The position numbers and the translations under genes were made by a program. Positions 11,461-21,897 of a stretch of DNA of 64,000 bases are shown piece after piece. The stretch spans positions 30,857,265 to 30,921,264 of the forward strand of contig NC_088303.1 in NCBI RefSeq assembly GCF_032854445.1, given 5' to 3'. The stretch's first letter is position 1. Each line of letters begins with the position of its first letter. The notes below the pieces were generated by a model that saw only the letters and a program-made list of their open reading frames with translations, did no database searches and was not told the origin of the DNA. This DNA comes from Liolophura sinensis (lineage: Eukaryota > Mollusca > Polyplacophora > Chitonida > Chitonidae).

Positions 11461-13106
11461 AGGATACGCTTTACATCCTAATGAACATAACTTCTGGGTA
11501 ATTCTAGTCCGGTGACGTGCAATGTCTTATACCTGCTACTCAAAGTCAAGGTGCTAAAGAGATGTTAGTTCTGAAGTGTTTCACATTTAGAATAGTTAGA
11601 ACAGACCACATTTCACCAGTTACGTTTGACCATTTGCCAATTATTACACTGTTACTTTAATCTTACCCTCAATATCATGTTATAGACTTTTGCATTATTT
11701 ACCAAATAGCAATGTCTTAATAATTAGCCAATGGTTATTCAATGTGGTAATAATTAGCCAATGGTTACTCAACGACACAGAAACCAGTCGATCTTTGTAA
11801 CATGGAACCTGACTGGGTCATGAATCATACAAATTTATGAAAGACAGTACAGGGCTTTAAATAGTTAATCTGACTCATTAAATCAAGGTAGATGATGACT
11901 GACATCGTTAGCTTGATTAAATGTAGATGGGGACATATGTAGCGTATTATTACACAGTCTAGTATTCCATACGTCTTCGGATTTAAATCTTTATAATTGT
12001 TGTACAACCCTGAATATCAAGCAATCTAAGAACACATTTAACTAAGTCTCCAAATTATCACGCATTTCGGAGAGAACAGAGATTGTTATTTGACCTAATA
12101 TGCATAACATATTTGGCAGGATGTTTATATATTATGCATGCATATCTTTTATTCAAGCTTTGATTGTGCCAGCAAGAAATCGAGTTTTGCAGTGTTTTCG
12201 TAAGTCTCATACATGTAGCCGACTTCGGTAGCCTGATGGCGACTTTTTGGCGAAATAAATCTCCTACGCTTGTCAGAGAGTTCAACAACATCAAGCCTCT
12301 TTCGGTTGATTCCCTGCATTAAACAGCCAGCAACCCTTAATCCACAAATGCAAGCATCTGCCTCTTTCAGGCAGTTAAGGCTTGAGTGCCAATCTCAGGA
12401 TCAATGTGCACGCCCTTTGCAGCACCGATTTCTGGGAATGTGCCTTACTGGAAGTAATTCCACAAATGGAATTAATATTTCATGAAGCAGAAAAATACAA
12501 AAAGGTCAGGTGATAGCCGTGGGACGAATAGAAAGGCACAACTTTCATTTCAACAACTGGCGTTTGGTCAGTTACACACCTAGCACAAATCAAAATCGCG
12601 CAATAAAGACGGATATGTGTAGAAAAATTAAGCTTGCCCAAAAAAGATTGTTTTGTTCGAGACGCCTACACCGTCGATGTATGATTTAATAAAGCCCGAG
12701 CTATGTATCACTGGATCTGGTATTACAGCAGTGCATTGCTTACAGATCTTGGCAGAGGTATTTGACATTCATAGATGTGAATACCTTGAGGCTAAGGTCG
12801 AAGATTTTTTCCCTTTTGTTTCTTTGTTTCACTATTCAGTACCAGAATTTATCTGATATTATTTCAAAGAGGCGAGTAAAGTGTATATCAATTATTTCGT
12901 TTCCAGTGTATACAGCCTCCAGTGTTCTTATTTGCATGCTGCAGTCAAGTTCGTAGTAGACTTTTTGCCTTGAGAAAACATCGTCTGAATCGACAGATAA
13001 TAATGCAGTGCACGGGATATTTTCCCGAGTGAATACTGATATTACATTGTAATTAAATAGTCAAATTCTGCTTTCATTTTTGTTGTGTGCATATACTACA
13101 TGTACA
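11461..13106. other. Noncoding stretch, no gene seen
   Basis: Short overlapping open frames only (up to about 78 codons). A small local duplication of TAATAATTAGCCAATGGTTA occurs around 11718-11766. No domain or splice pair stands out. Confidence 0.45.
11718..11766 (+). repeat. Short tandem duplication with CCAAT
   Basis: TAATAATTAGCCAATGGTTA appears twice with about 12 bases between the copies. Each copy contains CCAAT. It may be a chance local duplication; no promoter was found nearby. Confidence 0.6.
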
Positions 13107-13400
13107 CACTGTCCATAATTCGGGAGCGGTAGATCCAGGGTCAATCCTGGGTCGAGTCACACCTAAGACCTTAAAAGAGGAAGTTGTAACTTCCTCGCTT
13201 GGCGTTCAGCATGACGGGGATACTGCAAGGGCTGGTTGACCCGTATCAGTATAATGACTCGGGCGGGCGGCTTACTTGCCTTCGGTAAGGTGACTCAGTG
13301 AAGGGGCACTAAATAAAAGAGCGGTGGAAATCCGTCCTGCAACAAGGATTATTAAATACGACGTTAAACCCCAAGCACTCACTCACTCACTGTCCATAAT
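13107..13400 (+). mobile_element. Family B SINE, 5'-truncated, 13-bp TSD
   Basis: Sense copy starting within the tRNA-like head (GGGAGCGGTAGATCCAGG) and continuing through the B box (GGGTCGAGTCACACC), the body, CGACGTTAAACCCC and the CACT-repeat tail. The direct repeat CACTGTCCATAAT is at 13107-13119 and 13388-13400, so the insert is about 13120-13387. The perfect TSD implies a fairly recent insertion. The lost A box means this copy is unlikely to be transcribed by RNA polymerase III. Confidence 0.93.
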
Positions 13401-13551
13401 AATCATACGCCGGGGTAGTATAGTGTAACGATAAACATTTCGACGTGGAAAACTCAGATTACGTAGATATACAATTGTTCAAGGATCCAGTGAAAAATCA
13501 TTGATAAAATATTCGCAGATATTAGGGCAGTATGATATATATCCGTAGATT

Positions 13552-13779
13552 TATATCGTTTCATGCGGTTGCTGTGAGTTCAAGTCTAGCTCATGCTGGC
13601 TTCCTCTCCGGCCATAAGTGGGAAGGTCTTCCAGAAACCTGCGGATGATCATAGGTTTCCCCCGGACTCTTCCCGGTTTCCTCACACCATAATGCTGGCC
13701 GGCATAAGTGAAATATTCTTCAGTACGGTGTAAAACGCCAATAAAATAAATTAATAAATAAATACATGTATATCATTTC
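13552..13779 (+). mobile_element. Family A SINE, 5'-truncated, probable TSD
   Basis: Sense copy beginning near the B box (GCTGTGAGTTCAAGTC) through GGCTTCCTCTCCGGCC, AAGTGGGAAGGTC, the CCATAATGCTGGCC block and AGTGAAATATTCTTCAGTAC to an AAAT-type tail. It is flanked by TATATC(G/A)TTTC at 13552-13562 and 13769-13779 (one mismatch). The start at the B box is shared with the 16.1 kb copy. Confidence 0.88.
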
Positions 13780-14099
13780 TTCTCAAACTTCGATGTATAC
13801 GCATGCAGAGATGATTATTGAATTTACTGCTTACCTGTCAATAGCCATAGCCAATGTTCAAGCCATAGAAACGCACTTTGATGTTTGCCGATGTAGCACG
13901 CCTTTTGTGTGGAAACGCAGGTGCAGAGTTTTAAAGAACCGACGGTTGCGTTCATTTTTACCATTGTGTTACATTATTACCCCTCTTATGTATTTGTCCA
14001 ATGGTAGTTCCGTGGTGATCATTGCGGTGGTCCAATGGTGGGAGCATACAAAAGATTTTAAAATATAGCACTGAATGGTTAAAGTAAGGAAACAGGACT

Positions 14100-14305
14100 G
14101 TTTAGCTCGGTGTCAGTATGATGTGACTTTCGGGTGTCATGCTTGGTGTCTTCAGCATGATACTTTAGTGGCGGCAGCATTTTGGCGTCGTGCCTGAACA
14201 GACACAATGTATACACACTCCTCGTCATCGTGTGACTGAAAAAAACTGAAGTGCGACGATAAACCCCAAGCATACTTACATACATATATACATACATACA
14301 TGTAT
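14100..14305 (+). mobile_element. SINE-like element related to family B 3' end
   Basis: The 3' portion shares CTCGTCATCGTGTGACTG, GTGCGACGATAAACCCCAAG with family B, but the upstream part differs and the tail is a TACA/CATA repeat, not CACT. It looks like a different or strongly diverged SINE sharing a family B-type 3' end. Boundaries are approximate and no TSD was found. Confidence 0.55.
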
Positions 14306-14623
14306 ATCGCTTTGTGGTGGGTTGTGTTACACGTCATATTGACCCGGAAAATCCATCTTGGTTGACGGCTGGTCTGTTTTTGACGTAGGTATTTCAAGGG
14401 GTTTTGTTGTATTTTTTTTGGCAGAAATACACTGCCAAAAGTGAACGGTAGAGTACACTCCAGTTTTCCACTGCAGTGTCAGGACATACCTGTGTGTTAT
14501 GCTACATGTTTAGTGTGCTGAGCCAGCTGAGTTATTGGATGTTCTGCCTGTCTATTTACAGATATTTTGAGTGGTGTTCGGCTGTTTACTTGTGTCAAGA
14601 AAGCAACTGTACATACTGTACCA

Positions 14624-14865
14624 GGTTGGTGAACGCCCATTGAGTTGAGGATTTTGATTTTTGCCCATTCTCAGTGAATTCGACACTCACAGACACCGTA
14701 GCCCCTCTTAGTAGGACTCAATGGTCTTCGCCGATGCGTACGAACAAACCTCTACGCTGATGTATTACAAAAACATGGACTTGCCTACACATGAACAATA
14801 GCTGATAAATAATAAATGGTGTATGAGATATTAGATATATATTGCAGCACGAAGGACGAAGCTTA
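14624..14865 (+). repeat. Repeat C, copy 1
   Basis: Aligns with 18136-18390. Shared anchors in order: TTGGTGAACGCC, GAGTTGAGGATTTTGAT, ACGAACAAACC, CACGCTG-type text, ATGGACTTGCC, AATAATAAATG and GTATGAGAT. A dispersed repeat with no protein; origin unknown. Confidence 0.65.
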
Positions 14866-14995
14866 GGGCTGAAAATAGCAGTTATCAAAGTAAATCATAC
14901 TATAATACAAATGTGCTACTTCAACCTTACCAAAAAAGAAAGAATACAACGATCTAGTGATTGGACAATCAATAATCTGATTGAAAGAAATAAAG

Positions 14996-15012
14996 CAAAA
15001 AAAAAAAAAAAC
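14996..15012 (+). repeat. Poly(A) tract
   Basis: Run of A following AAAGC. It could be an old retroposon tail, but no element is recognisable upstream. Confidence 0.8.
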
Positions 15013-15330
15013 ATCAGAGACGGAAACAGTTAAAGATAAAGCGACATTCTGACATTACTTTAACACAAAGGGCTCACATGCCCATGGAACAGCAATAACA
15101 CATATAAAACCGCGATTACAAAGGCATAACCGATGAGTGGTTTGCATTGATCAGTAATAACAGATGCACATTATCCAGTCTGTGTTTTGCTTTGAACTGA
15201 CCTCAAAGACTATCTTATACAAATGAATAGGCAACATATATAGAACGACTAGCAGTTCAGCCATGACTATGCCTATATATGTGTATGCATGGATATGTCC
15301 TATACACCGCACTGAGAATACAAAGAGAGA

Positions 15331-15363
15331 TGGGGAGGCGGGGCGGGGGGGGAGGGGGGGGGG
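15331..15363 (+). repeat. G-rich tract, possible G-quadruplex
   Basis: Runs of 4, 2, 4, 8 and 10 G separated by single A or C bases within about 33 bases. The pattern fits G-quadruplex formation on the plus strand. Whether it folds or has a role in the cell is unknown. Confidence 0.8.
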
Positions 15364-16089
15364 AGTAGGAATGATTTAGATAACACACATGAAACTCATT
15401 CAATATACTTGGAGGTTGATTTTTGTATAACACTGTTGTTTCGCCTGCATCACAGTTCTGCGTTGTGGATAACATCCGTAATATCTTTACCCTAAATCTC
15501 AGTAATTTTTCCAAGCCACCATAGGCACGGAAGCCTGTTATTCTCTTTTATGTCCATTCATGGTGATAATAAATCTATTTTAAATCGAGTAGAGACGTAT
15601 GGTGGCGGTGCGGTAGGTGTAGAAAGCAGGTCTTTAGGTTGGTGTCTTTTATTTGCGCTAGGCTTATTCGATAACAAAGAGAATTGGGCCGGACATTCGT
15701 TGAGTACGAAATCAACATTGTAAGCGTCGAGACTCCAACGGAGCTAGGCCAGTATAAGAAAAGGAGTTGGAGTCTTTCGGGGCTAATGTCGATGACGGTG
15801 TGATGGCACAATGTTAATTTTCACTTTGCTTATAGCATGCTACCAGAAGTAGGTGGTTTTCTATCCATGTGCGCCTGATACCTAGTCGATGTAAGAATGT
15901 CACATGGTCGACTTTCCCCGGTTATATTGATCATATATGCATGAAAAAATAGTTTTGTAAAGAGCAACTGTTTTTATTAATTTTGACCCTTCCTTTATAA
16001 GGTAATGCCACCGTTTGTTGTTTAATGGGCACATCTAACTTAAAAGAAATGCCGATAATAGACCAAACGTATATATGCATTTATAATAT
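15364..16089. other. Noncoding stretch, no gene seen
   Basis: Two short minus-strand frames (78 and 85 codons) cross here, one running through the G-rich tract. Neither shows motifs. Nothing else is recognised. Confidence 0.4.
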
Positions 16090-16314
16090 ATCACAGGTTT
16101 CATGAGTTCAAGTCCAGCTCATACTGGCTTCCTCTCCGGCCGTAAGTGGGAAGGTCTGTCAGCAACCTGCGGATGGTCGTGGGTTTCCCCCGGGCTGTGC
16201 CCGGTTTCCACCCACCATAATGCTGGCCGCCGTCGTATAAGTGAAATATTCTTGAGTACGGCGTAAAACACCAATCAAAAAAAAAAAAAAAAAAAAAAAA
16301 AATCACAGGTTTCA
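16090..16314 (+). mobile_element. Family A SINE, young, 13-bp TSD, poly(A) tail
   Basis: Best-preserved family A body. It starts at the B box (GAGTTCAAGTCCAGC) and runs through GGCCGTAAGTGGGAAGG, GGATGGTCGTGGGTTTCC, CCACCATAATGCTGGCC, GTATAAGTGAAATATTC and TTGAGTACGGCGTAAAAC to about 25 A. The perfect direct repeat ATCACAGGTTTCA lies at 16090-16102 and 16302-16314. Perfect TSD plus pure A tail suggest a recent insertion. Truncation at the B box removes the A box. Confidence 0.95.
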
Positions 16315-18135
16315 AGAGAATACCTTCTGTATCTTTGTATTGTTGCATAACTGAGGTATGGCAGCTTATCGCTCAAAATCGCGCGTACTGAGACAATCGA
16401 AAGCGATACCATGCTATCAGTTTTGACCACTCAGGTGCAAGTTTTTACTGTAACCCGAGGACGCTGCTGTTTCCGTTTACATCACCCAAACCCTGTATGT
16501 GCGTGGGGTACGAGTGACGCGACACGGTCTTTCCGGTTGCTCTAACATGTCGCATCCTATGGCCTCGTAAGAATTACTGATTAAAACTTGATTTATGGCG
16601 TTACCAAGCAAAGTCAGAAAAAATATCCTTGGCTGCTTAGGTCTGTTTCCACCCCTCTGCGTAAATAACTCAGATGATATCATGTGTTGTCTTGTCTTTT
16701 ATATGTATTTGTACCTGGTATGTTTTCAAAAGGTCGGGTCTCTTGCCTGAAATATCATTTTCTATATACAGTACCTTTCCGACGAAGATTTATGAATGTT
16801 GTTATTCGTGGGCCTGAAAGTGCACCATTTTACTATTATATCACATACAGTAATACCCAAAAACGAAAATGCGTTTGTAAAATACGGACTAATGAAGGAC
16901 TAGACCAAAGCTGGTAGGAACTACAGCCTATATTGAACATATCCTTGTGTTGAACGGCCAATTATTGCCTTATAACACCATTAATATGTTGTTTGAGAAA
17001 CGTTATGTAGTTAGATAAAAGCTCAAAAACATCTAAGACTTGGAAGCTCTGGGTTGATTGCATGCATCAGAAGGAGACTCTGGGGCTTCCTCCAGACTTG
17101 CCGTTGTTTACATTTTATAGGACAAACAGTCAATGTGACCTAGCGATTGTGCATCCGCGCACATCTAACAGTTGTTATGTTTTATTTATCCCCTGTAAGA
17201 TTAAAGCCAGGTTACGTGTATGTTTACTGTGCGTCCTGTAATTGGTGCTTTTGTGATTTCTGACGAACGGCTACATCGTCGTATTTTTACAGACTTTGAA
17301 CTTCTCTGTGAAAATATAATTTTCAGCAACAAGGCGCCGGCCATCAGGCTTTATCTCACGTGTTTCCATATCGAGCATCGACTCCGCTTTCATTTGACTT
17401 CCAGCATATAGCTGGAGTATCCCAAAGAACATGCGCTACATATGTAGAATTCAGCCAGAACCGTGGGCAGACATGAAAGACCAGTGTACTGGCAAGCACA
17501 TCTTATTATAAGTCATCTTTTGGTTGCGAGGCAAATGCCTTCAGGGTATTGTAAGCATTAGGATGTTTATTCGACATCGTCTTTTTCAGATCACCAGGTT
17601 GGGATGACTTGCAGGGAAGAAATTTCTCATTAAAACGAGAAAAATCACTACAAGTTTCTTGATACATGATTTAACTGCAGCCGGGTTAAATTCCACATCT
17701 GTATGGGCAGCAGAATATATTGGCCTCCACGCAAAGGAGAAAAATATAATTATGATAGTTTATGGTATTTATTACTTGCCTCCAATTATGCCCTTCCCCG
17801 ATCGAATGAGCAAAAGACACTTTGGAGATTTTTCAGTCAAATCCAATTAGTAAACGTTAGAATCGTAGCTAACGAATCTTGAGAGGCAGTGATATTGTTC
17901 GATCGAAAACTGCAGTTGATTTTTCATGGAAACGTAATAAATCCCCAACCACATTAAAGGGCGCTGATCAAATTACATTTAGAGCGGCTGGAAGTGCGTA
18001 TTTAGGGTATATTACAATAGCCTCCATATCTCGTCAGAAAAATGTATGTGAATTTGAAACTTGCATTATTACAAAATAAGGTACAAAAATCGAGTTGAAT
18101 ACATGGACATACACACTCTCTCTGTCTGTCGGTGT
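16315..18135. other. Noncoding stretch, no gene seen
   Basis: Several frames of 60-77 codons, none with domains or convincing splice pairs. No RNA gene or repeat match found. Confidence 0.45.
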
Positions 18136-18390
18136 ACGCCTAGTGAGTTAAGCATTTCGATCTTTGTCCATCTTACTGAGTTTGACTCCTCTAATTAGGA
18201 GCCGGTGGATATGTCCACTCAGATTCACACGAACAAACCCCCACGCTGTTAAATTAAAAATATCAAAATATGGACTTACCTGATCAATAATAAATGATGT
18301 ATAAGATCATAGACATATTTTCCAGACATGGAGGACGTGGACTCCTGGTTGTAGGAGTTCAGCGTTAAATATGAAATTAATAAAATAATA
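18136..18390 (+). repeat. Repeat C, copy 2
   Basis: Partner of 14624-14865 and slightly longer at the 3' end, where GGAGTTCAGCGTTAAAT resembles the 3' motif shared by families A and B. An AATAAAATAATAA tail follows. This suggests repeat C is itself an old SINE-like retroposon, but no tRNA head is clear. Confidence 0.65.
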
Positions 18391-18513
18391 AATGTATGCC
18401 TCATTCTGATAATAAGGCCAAATCTGTATATGCGAATCTTTGGTCATTCTCTGTTAAGTGATGGGCTGAAGGCAATTACTTGTTTCTCTATAAACTCTCC
18501 TTGCCCGGCAACA

Positions 18514-18526
18514 CCCCCCCCCCCCC
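18514..18526 (+). repeat. Poly(C) run
   Basis: Thirteen C. Simple-sequence tract with no associated feature. Confidence 0.9.
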
Positions 18527-18693
18527 AATGTTTTAAGTCGTCAAATATACCATACAGAACTTAGTCCAACCTTGCTTCACTCAGCTTTCAAGCTCCACAC
18601 CATTTTGCTTTGCTTCGCGTCGCAAGACAAGACGAAACCTTACCGCCTGCAGAGAATAAACGCAAAATTCTGAAAGTCCATAATTTCATTTTC

Positions 18694-18823
18694 ACCCGGT
18701 CGTAAGTGGGAAGGTCTAGCAGCAACCTGCGGATGGTGGTTGGTTTAATCGTGGCTCAGTCCGGTTTCCTCCCACCATAATGCCGTATAGGTTAATTATT
18801 CTTGAGTAGGGCACAAAACACCA

Positions 18824-18862
<39 letters not shown>

Positions 18863-18864
18863 AT
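18694..18864 (+). mobile_element. Family A SINE with long AAAT tail
   Basis: Sense copy lacking the head: CGTAAGTGGGAAGGTC, CAACCTGCGGATGG, CCCACCATAATG, a short deletion in the GGCCGCCGTCGT region, ATTCTTGAGTAGGGC and an AAAT microsatellite of about ten units (18823-18864). No TSD recognised. Confidence 0.88.
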
Positions 18865-19822
18865 ATCAATGTATGGTCTTCTAATCCCCCTTGCAGTGAT
18901 TTGCCTTCCACTGGTTGATGTTCATACAGCATGTAATGTATAGTATAGTATACACGTGCAATAATTTTGCCAACATTTGCACATGCATGAAATTGGTACC
19001 CTGTTAGCTATTCCGACTTTTGGGTGGAAAATTACGAATGTATCTCTGTGTATTTTATGGTGTAAAGTCTCTCTTCGTTGCCAATCTGCCATTTTTTGTG
19101 TACAGATGCATGCTTGGTATCAAAATAATGGAAATTATCTTAACGTTGAACAGGTATGAGTTTTAATGATGAAAGTTTGAAATTCTGGGCGAGAGGACAC
19201 ATGGAAACAAATGGGCATGTTCCCTTGGTACTCCTCCCAGCTGCTGGCATAGAAAGGTTCAGGTTTTGACGGTCAACCTATGTCAAGATTTTTATGGCTG
19301 TTTTCTCACAGGTTGGGTCAGGTATGCACCAAAATCTATTTGTCAAGAAATGTTTAGGACTGAGTTACAGCACTAAAAGTTTACATTGTCGCTTGTGGAA
19401 AATTTATAGTGATCAAAGGCTTTATACAGGTATATAATTTTTATATCCCTGTAGCACGCAAATCAATATGGTAACAACCGGAATGGTATTTATGCAAAAA
19501 GTAAAAAAACAAAAACACTATGAAACATTTTTATTTAACTCTAACCTGGGTATCATATAAATATCGGTGTGATAGTATGTTGTTTTAGCGAACACAAAAT
19601 TTTGTCCATTCTTTCGTCGGTGTTAGCATTTTATTTACCCTAAAACAGTAATAACAACAACCACAGCAACAACAAGGAAAGACTGTTTTTGGATAACGTT
19701 TTCACTCATCCTTCCCAATCACGTTTGCTTCATTTTTTAGTTCCCTTCACTTTAACTTTTCTGCTATTGTAAACATTTGAAGAACTGTAAAACGTCGCCA
19801 AATAAATGCTGAACAGCATACT
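18865..19822. other. Noncoding stretch, no gene seen
   Basis: AT-rich, with one 60-codon frame and no recognisable motif or repeat. Confidence 0.5.
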
Positions 19823-20100
19823 GTGTGTGATTTTTTTATTTTGTTTCATTGGGGTTTTACGCCGTACTCAAGAATATTTCACGACGGCAGCCAGCATTAT
19901 GGTGGGAGGAAACCGGGCAGAGTCGGGGGAAACCAACGATCATCCACAGGTTGCTGCAGACGTTCACACTTACGGCCGGAGACTAAGCCAGCATGAGCTG
20001 GACTTGAACTCACAGCGACCGCATTGATGAGAGGCTACTGGGTCATTACGCTGCGCTAGCGCGCTAACCAACTGGGCCAAGGAGGCCCCCAGTGTGTGAT
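19823..20100 (-). mobile_element. Family A SINE, full length, 9-bp TSD
   Basis: Antisense and nearly complete. The minus strand begins with a tRNA-like head: TTGGCCCAGTTGGTTAGCGC as A box region, and GTGAGTTCAAGTCC as B box about 60 bases on. It then runs through the central domain to TTGAGTACGGCGTAAAAC and a T-rich (plus-strand) tail. GTGTGTGAT lies at 19823-19831 and 20092-20100. This is the best reference for the family, about 260 bp. The intact A and B boxes mean RNA polymerase III transcription is possible. Confidence 0.94.
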
Positions 20101-20108
20101 AACAGAAC

Positions 20109-20367
20109 AATTTGCCTAAATGGGACCTTTGTGGCTGAGGTGATTAGCGTGCCAACGTGGCGCAGTGACTTAGGAGCTTCTCATCAATGTGGTCGCTGTG
20201 AGTTCAAGTCCAGCCGATGTTGGTTTCCTCTCCTGGTTTCCGCGGATGGTATGAGTTACCCCGTGCTCTGCCCGTCGAATAAGTGAAATATTCTTGAGTA
20301 TACGGCCTAAAACACCAGTCAAATAACTAACTAACTAAATAAATAAATAAATAAATTTGCCTAAATG
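20109..20367 (+). mobile_element. Family A SINE, diverged, 14-bp TSD
   Basis: Sense copy starting at a degenerate head (GTGGCTGAGGTGATTAGCGT) with B box GTGAGTTCAAGTCCAGC, an internal deletion in the central domain, AAGTGAAATATTCTTGAGTA, and a CTAA/AAAT tail. The direct repeat AATTTGCCTAAATG at 20109-20122 and 20354-20367 is perfect. It lies 8 bases from the TSD of the preceding copy, in opposite orientation. Confidence 0.94.
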
Positions 20368-21557
20368 CAAAACGGATGAATCATACGGATAATGCAATCG
20401 GCAAGGACAGCAGCAGTTTTTATCGCAAGACAAAATGTGGGTCAAGGTCACTTTGATGCATTAAACTTCAATTGAGATGGGTACTTGAAAAAGGCTACTC
20501 AATGCTCTGATGAATTAGGACTGGCTGGTTGAAGACGAAAAGAGTCGGATATTCCAAAACGCTCCCCGCTAAGTAGAGTATGATGAAGGGCTAGTTTCGC
20601 ATCGGGTGGAGAGGAGCGAAGGGCGACAATCTCCATTATCTCCCTAGTACACTTCATCTAAAGGAACAGGAAGGGCTGTGTTACCCAGAGAACTGCAGAT
20701 AAACAGCAGAGAGAAGATCTGAATTCCTGCAAATGGGATGTGGAATTGTGTCTCCGACTGTGTCGCCTTTGAGGTTCGTCTTCGGTTGTGCGCTTTTTGT
20801 TAAAGCGTTACATTAAACTTAATTGACAATACAGGAAAATGTCTTCAAGACCGTAGGATAAAATTGGTACTCTGATAAGAAGTATGAATGAGCACCATTT
20901 TATTTTTTAAACTCCTATTTCTTTTTAGAAGGGGGCACTTTCATCATGTTATGATGGACGTCAGAAATCAGCAGGACTGCTGGAATAGATGTAAAATCAG
21001 TCTTTAATGACAAAAAATACTTCCCATATTTGTCGTCTCGCAACATTGTGACAACACGCTGTCGAGTTTCCGTTTGTACGTCAGTTATAACAGTAAAACA
21101 ATTTATGCAAATTGCAGGTATGGTCCAATAATTCCTCTCAAAATTTAGCACACCGGAGTTTTTCGCCTTATCTTGTAATCTGAAATTAACTGAAAAATAT
21201 TGGTTATCACTTAATCAGTTATAAATGTGCCAAATGCTCACGAAATCCGGTATCCTACTGGTGTGGTTATTTGCACGCTCCTTTTGTAAAAGTACTAGGA
21301 GAGCACTCTTGGCTAATCTGAGAAACACTGCAGCGGTAGACAACATGAGATAATGTTGGGATGGACAAAACACACAGTTTGTAAAATCTACTTATTCAAA
21401 TGTAACATTCTTAAATTTAGAATACACTATCAAGAAGTTAAGGTCCGAACGATGCCGATGAACTTAGATCTGTGCACATCTGGCCACATGTGGCTGTCCC
21501 TCTAGCTGTTTGGTCTATAAACGTAGTTTCTGTCTTTTAGCTTTGGTATCTCCTTAT
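20368..21557. other. Noncoding stretch, no gene seen
   Basis: Moderately GC-richer text around 20.5-20.8 kb but no open frame above 60 codons there. A 78-codon minus-strand frame at 20915-21151 has no recognisable motif. Confidence 0.4.
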
Positions 21558-21581
21558 TGCAGGCTAGCCTCGAAGCCTGCA
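21558..21581. repeat. Perfect 8-bp stem hairpin
   Basis: TGCAGGCT and AGCCTGCA form a perfect inverted repeat around an 8-base loop. Further weak complementarity lies outside (GGCCAC near 21.48 kb and GTGGCC near 21.63 kb). Too short to call a microRNA or transposon. Confidence 0.4.
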
Positions 21582-21871
21582 TATTTATATGGCTGGCTAG
21601 CTAAAGAACGTAATACCGAAGACACCAGACACGTGGCCACAGCTGTCAGAGTATACTAATACAAGATCTACCGATTCCCTTCTGCTATATGCCTAGACAA
21701 GAGTGTACAAAGTTCATCTGGTTGATCATCCAGGTGATTATTCATCATATGATCGGTGATTTTGATCAATACAGCAGGCTTTGATTATGTTTACACGCCG
21801 TGCTGAGCGGTGGATATGTTATCATTCAGCAATATGGCAGAATGATCTGACTATAGAACTGGTCAAAGACA

Positions 21872-21897
21872 CCCCCCCCCCACACACACACACACAC
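21872..21897 (+). repeat. Poly(C) plus (CA)n microsatellite
   Basis: About ten C followed by about eight CA units. The open frame across it is low-complexity and not a gene. Confidence 0.93.

Noticed and set aside
20041-20090. tRNA gene on the minus strand
   Set aside because: A and B boxes are present, but the sequence continues into a SINE body and has no acceptor-stem pairing at the expected length.
21480-21640. Inverted-repeat DNA transposon (MITE)
   Set aside because: Only a short perfect stem and a few scattered complementary bases. No terminal inverted repeats or TSD could be defined.
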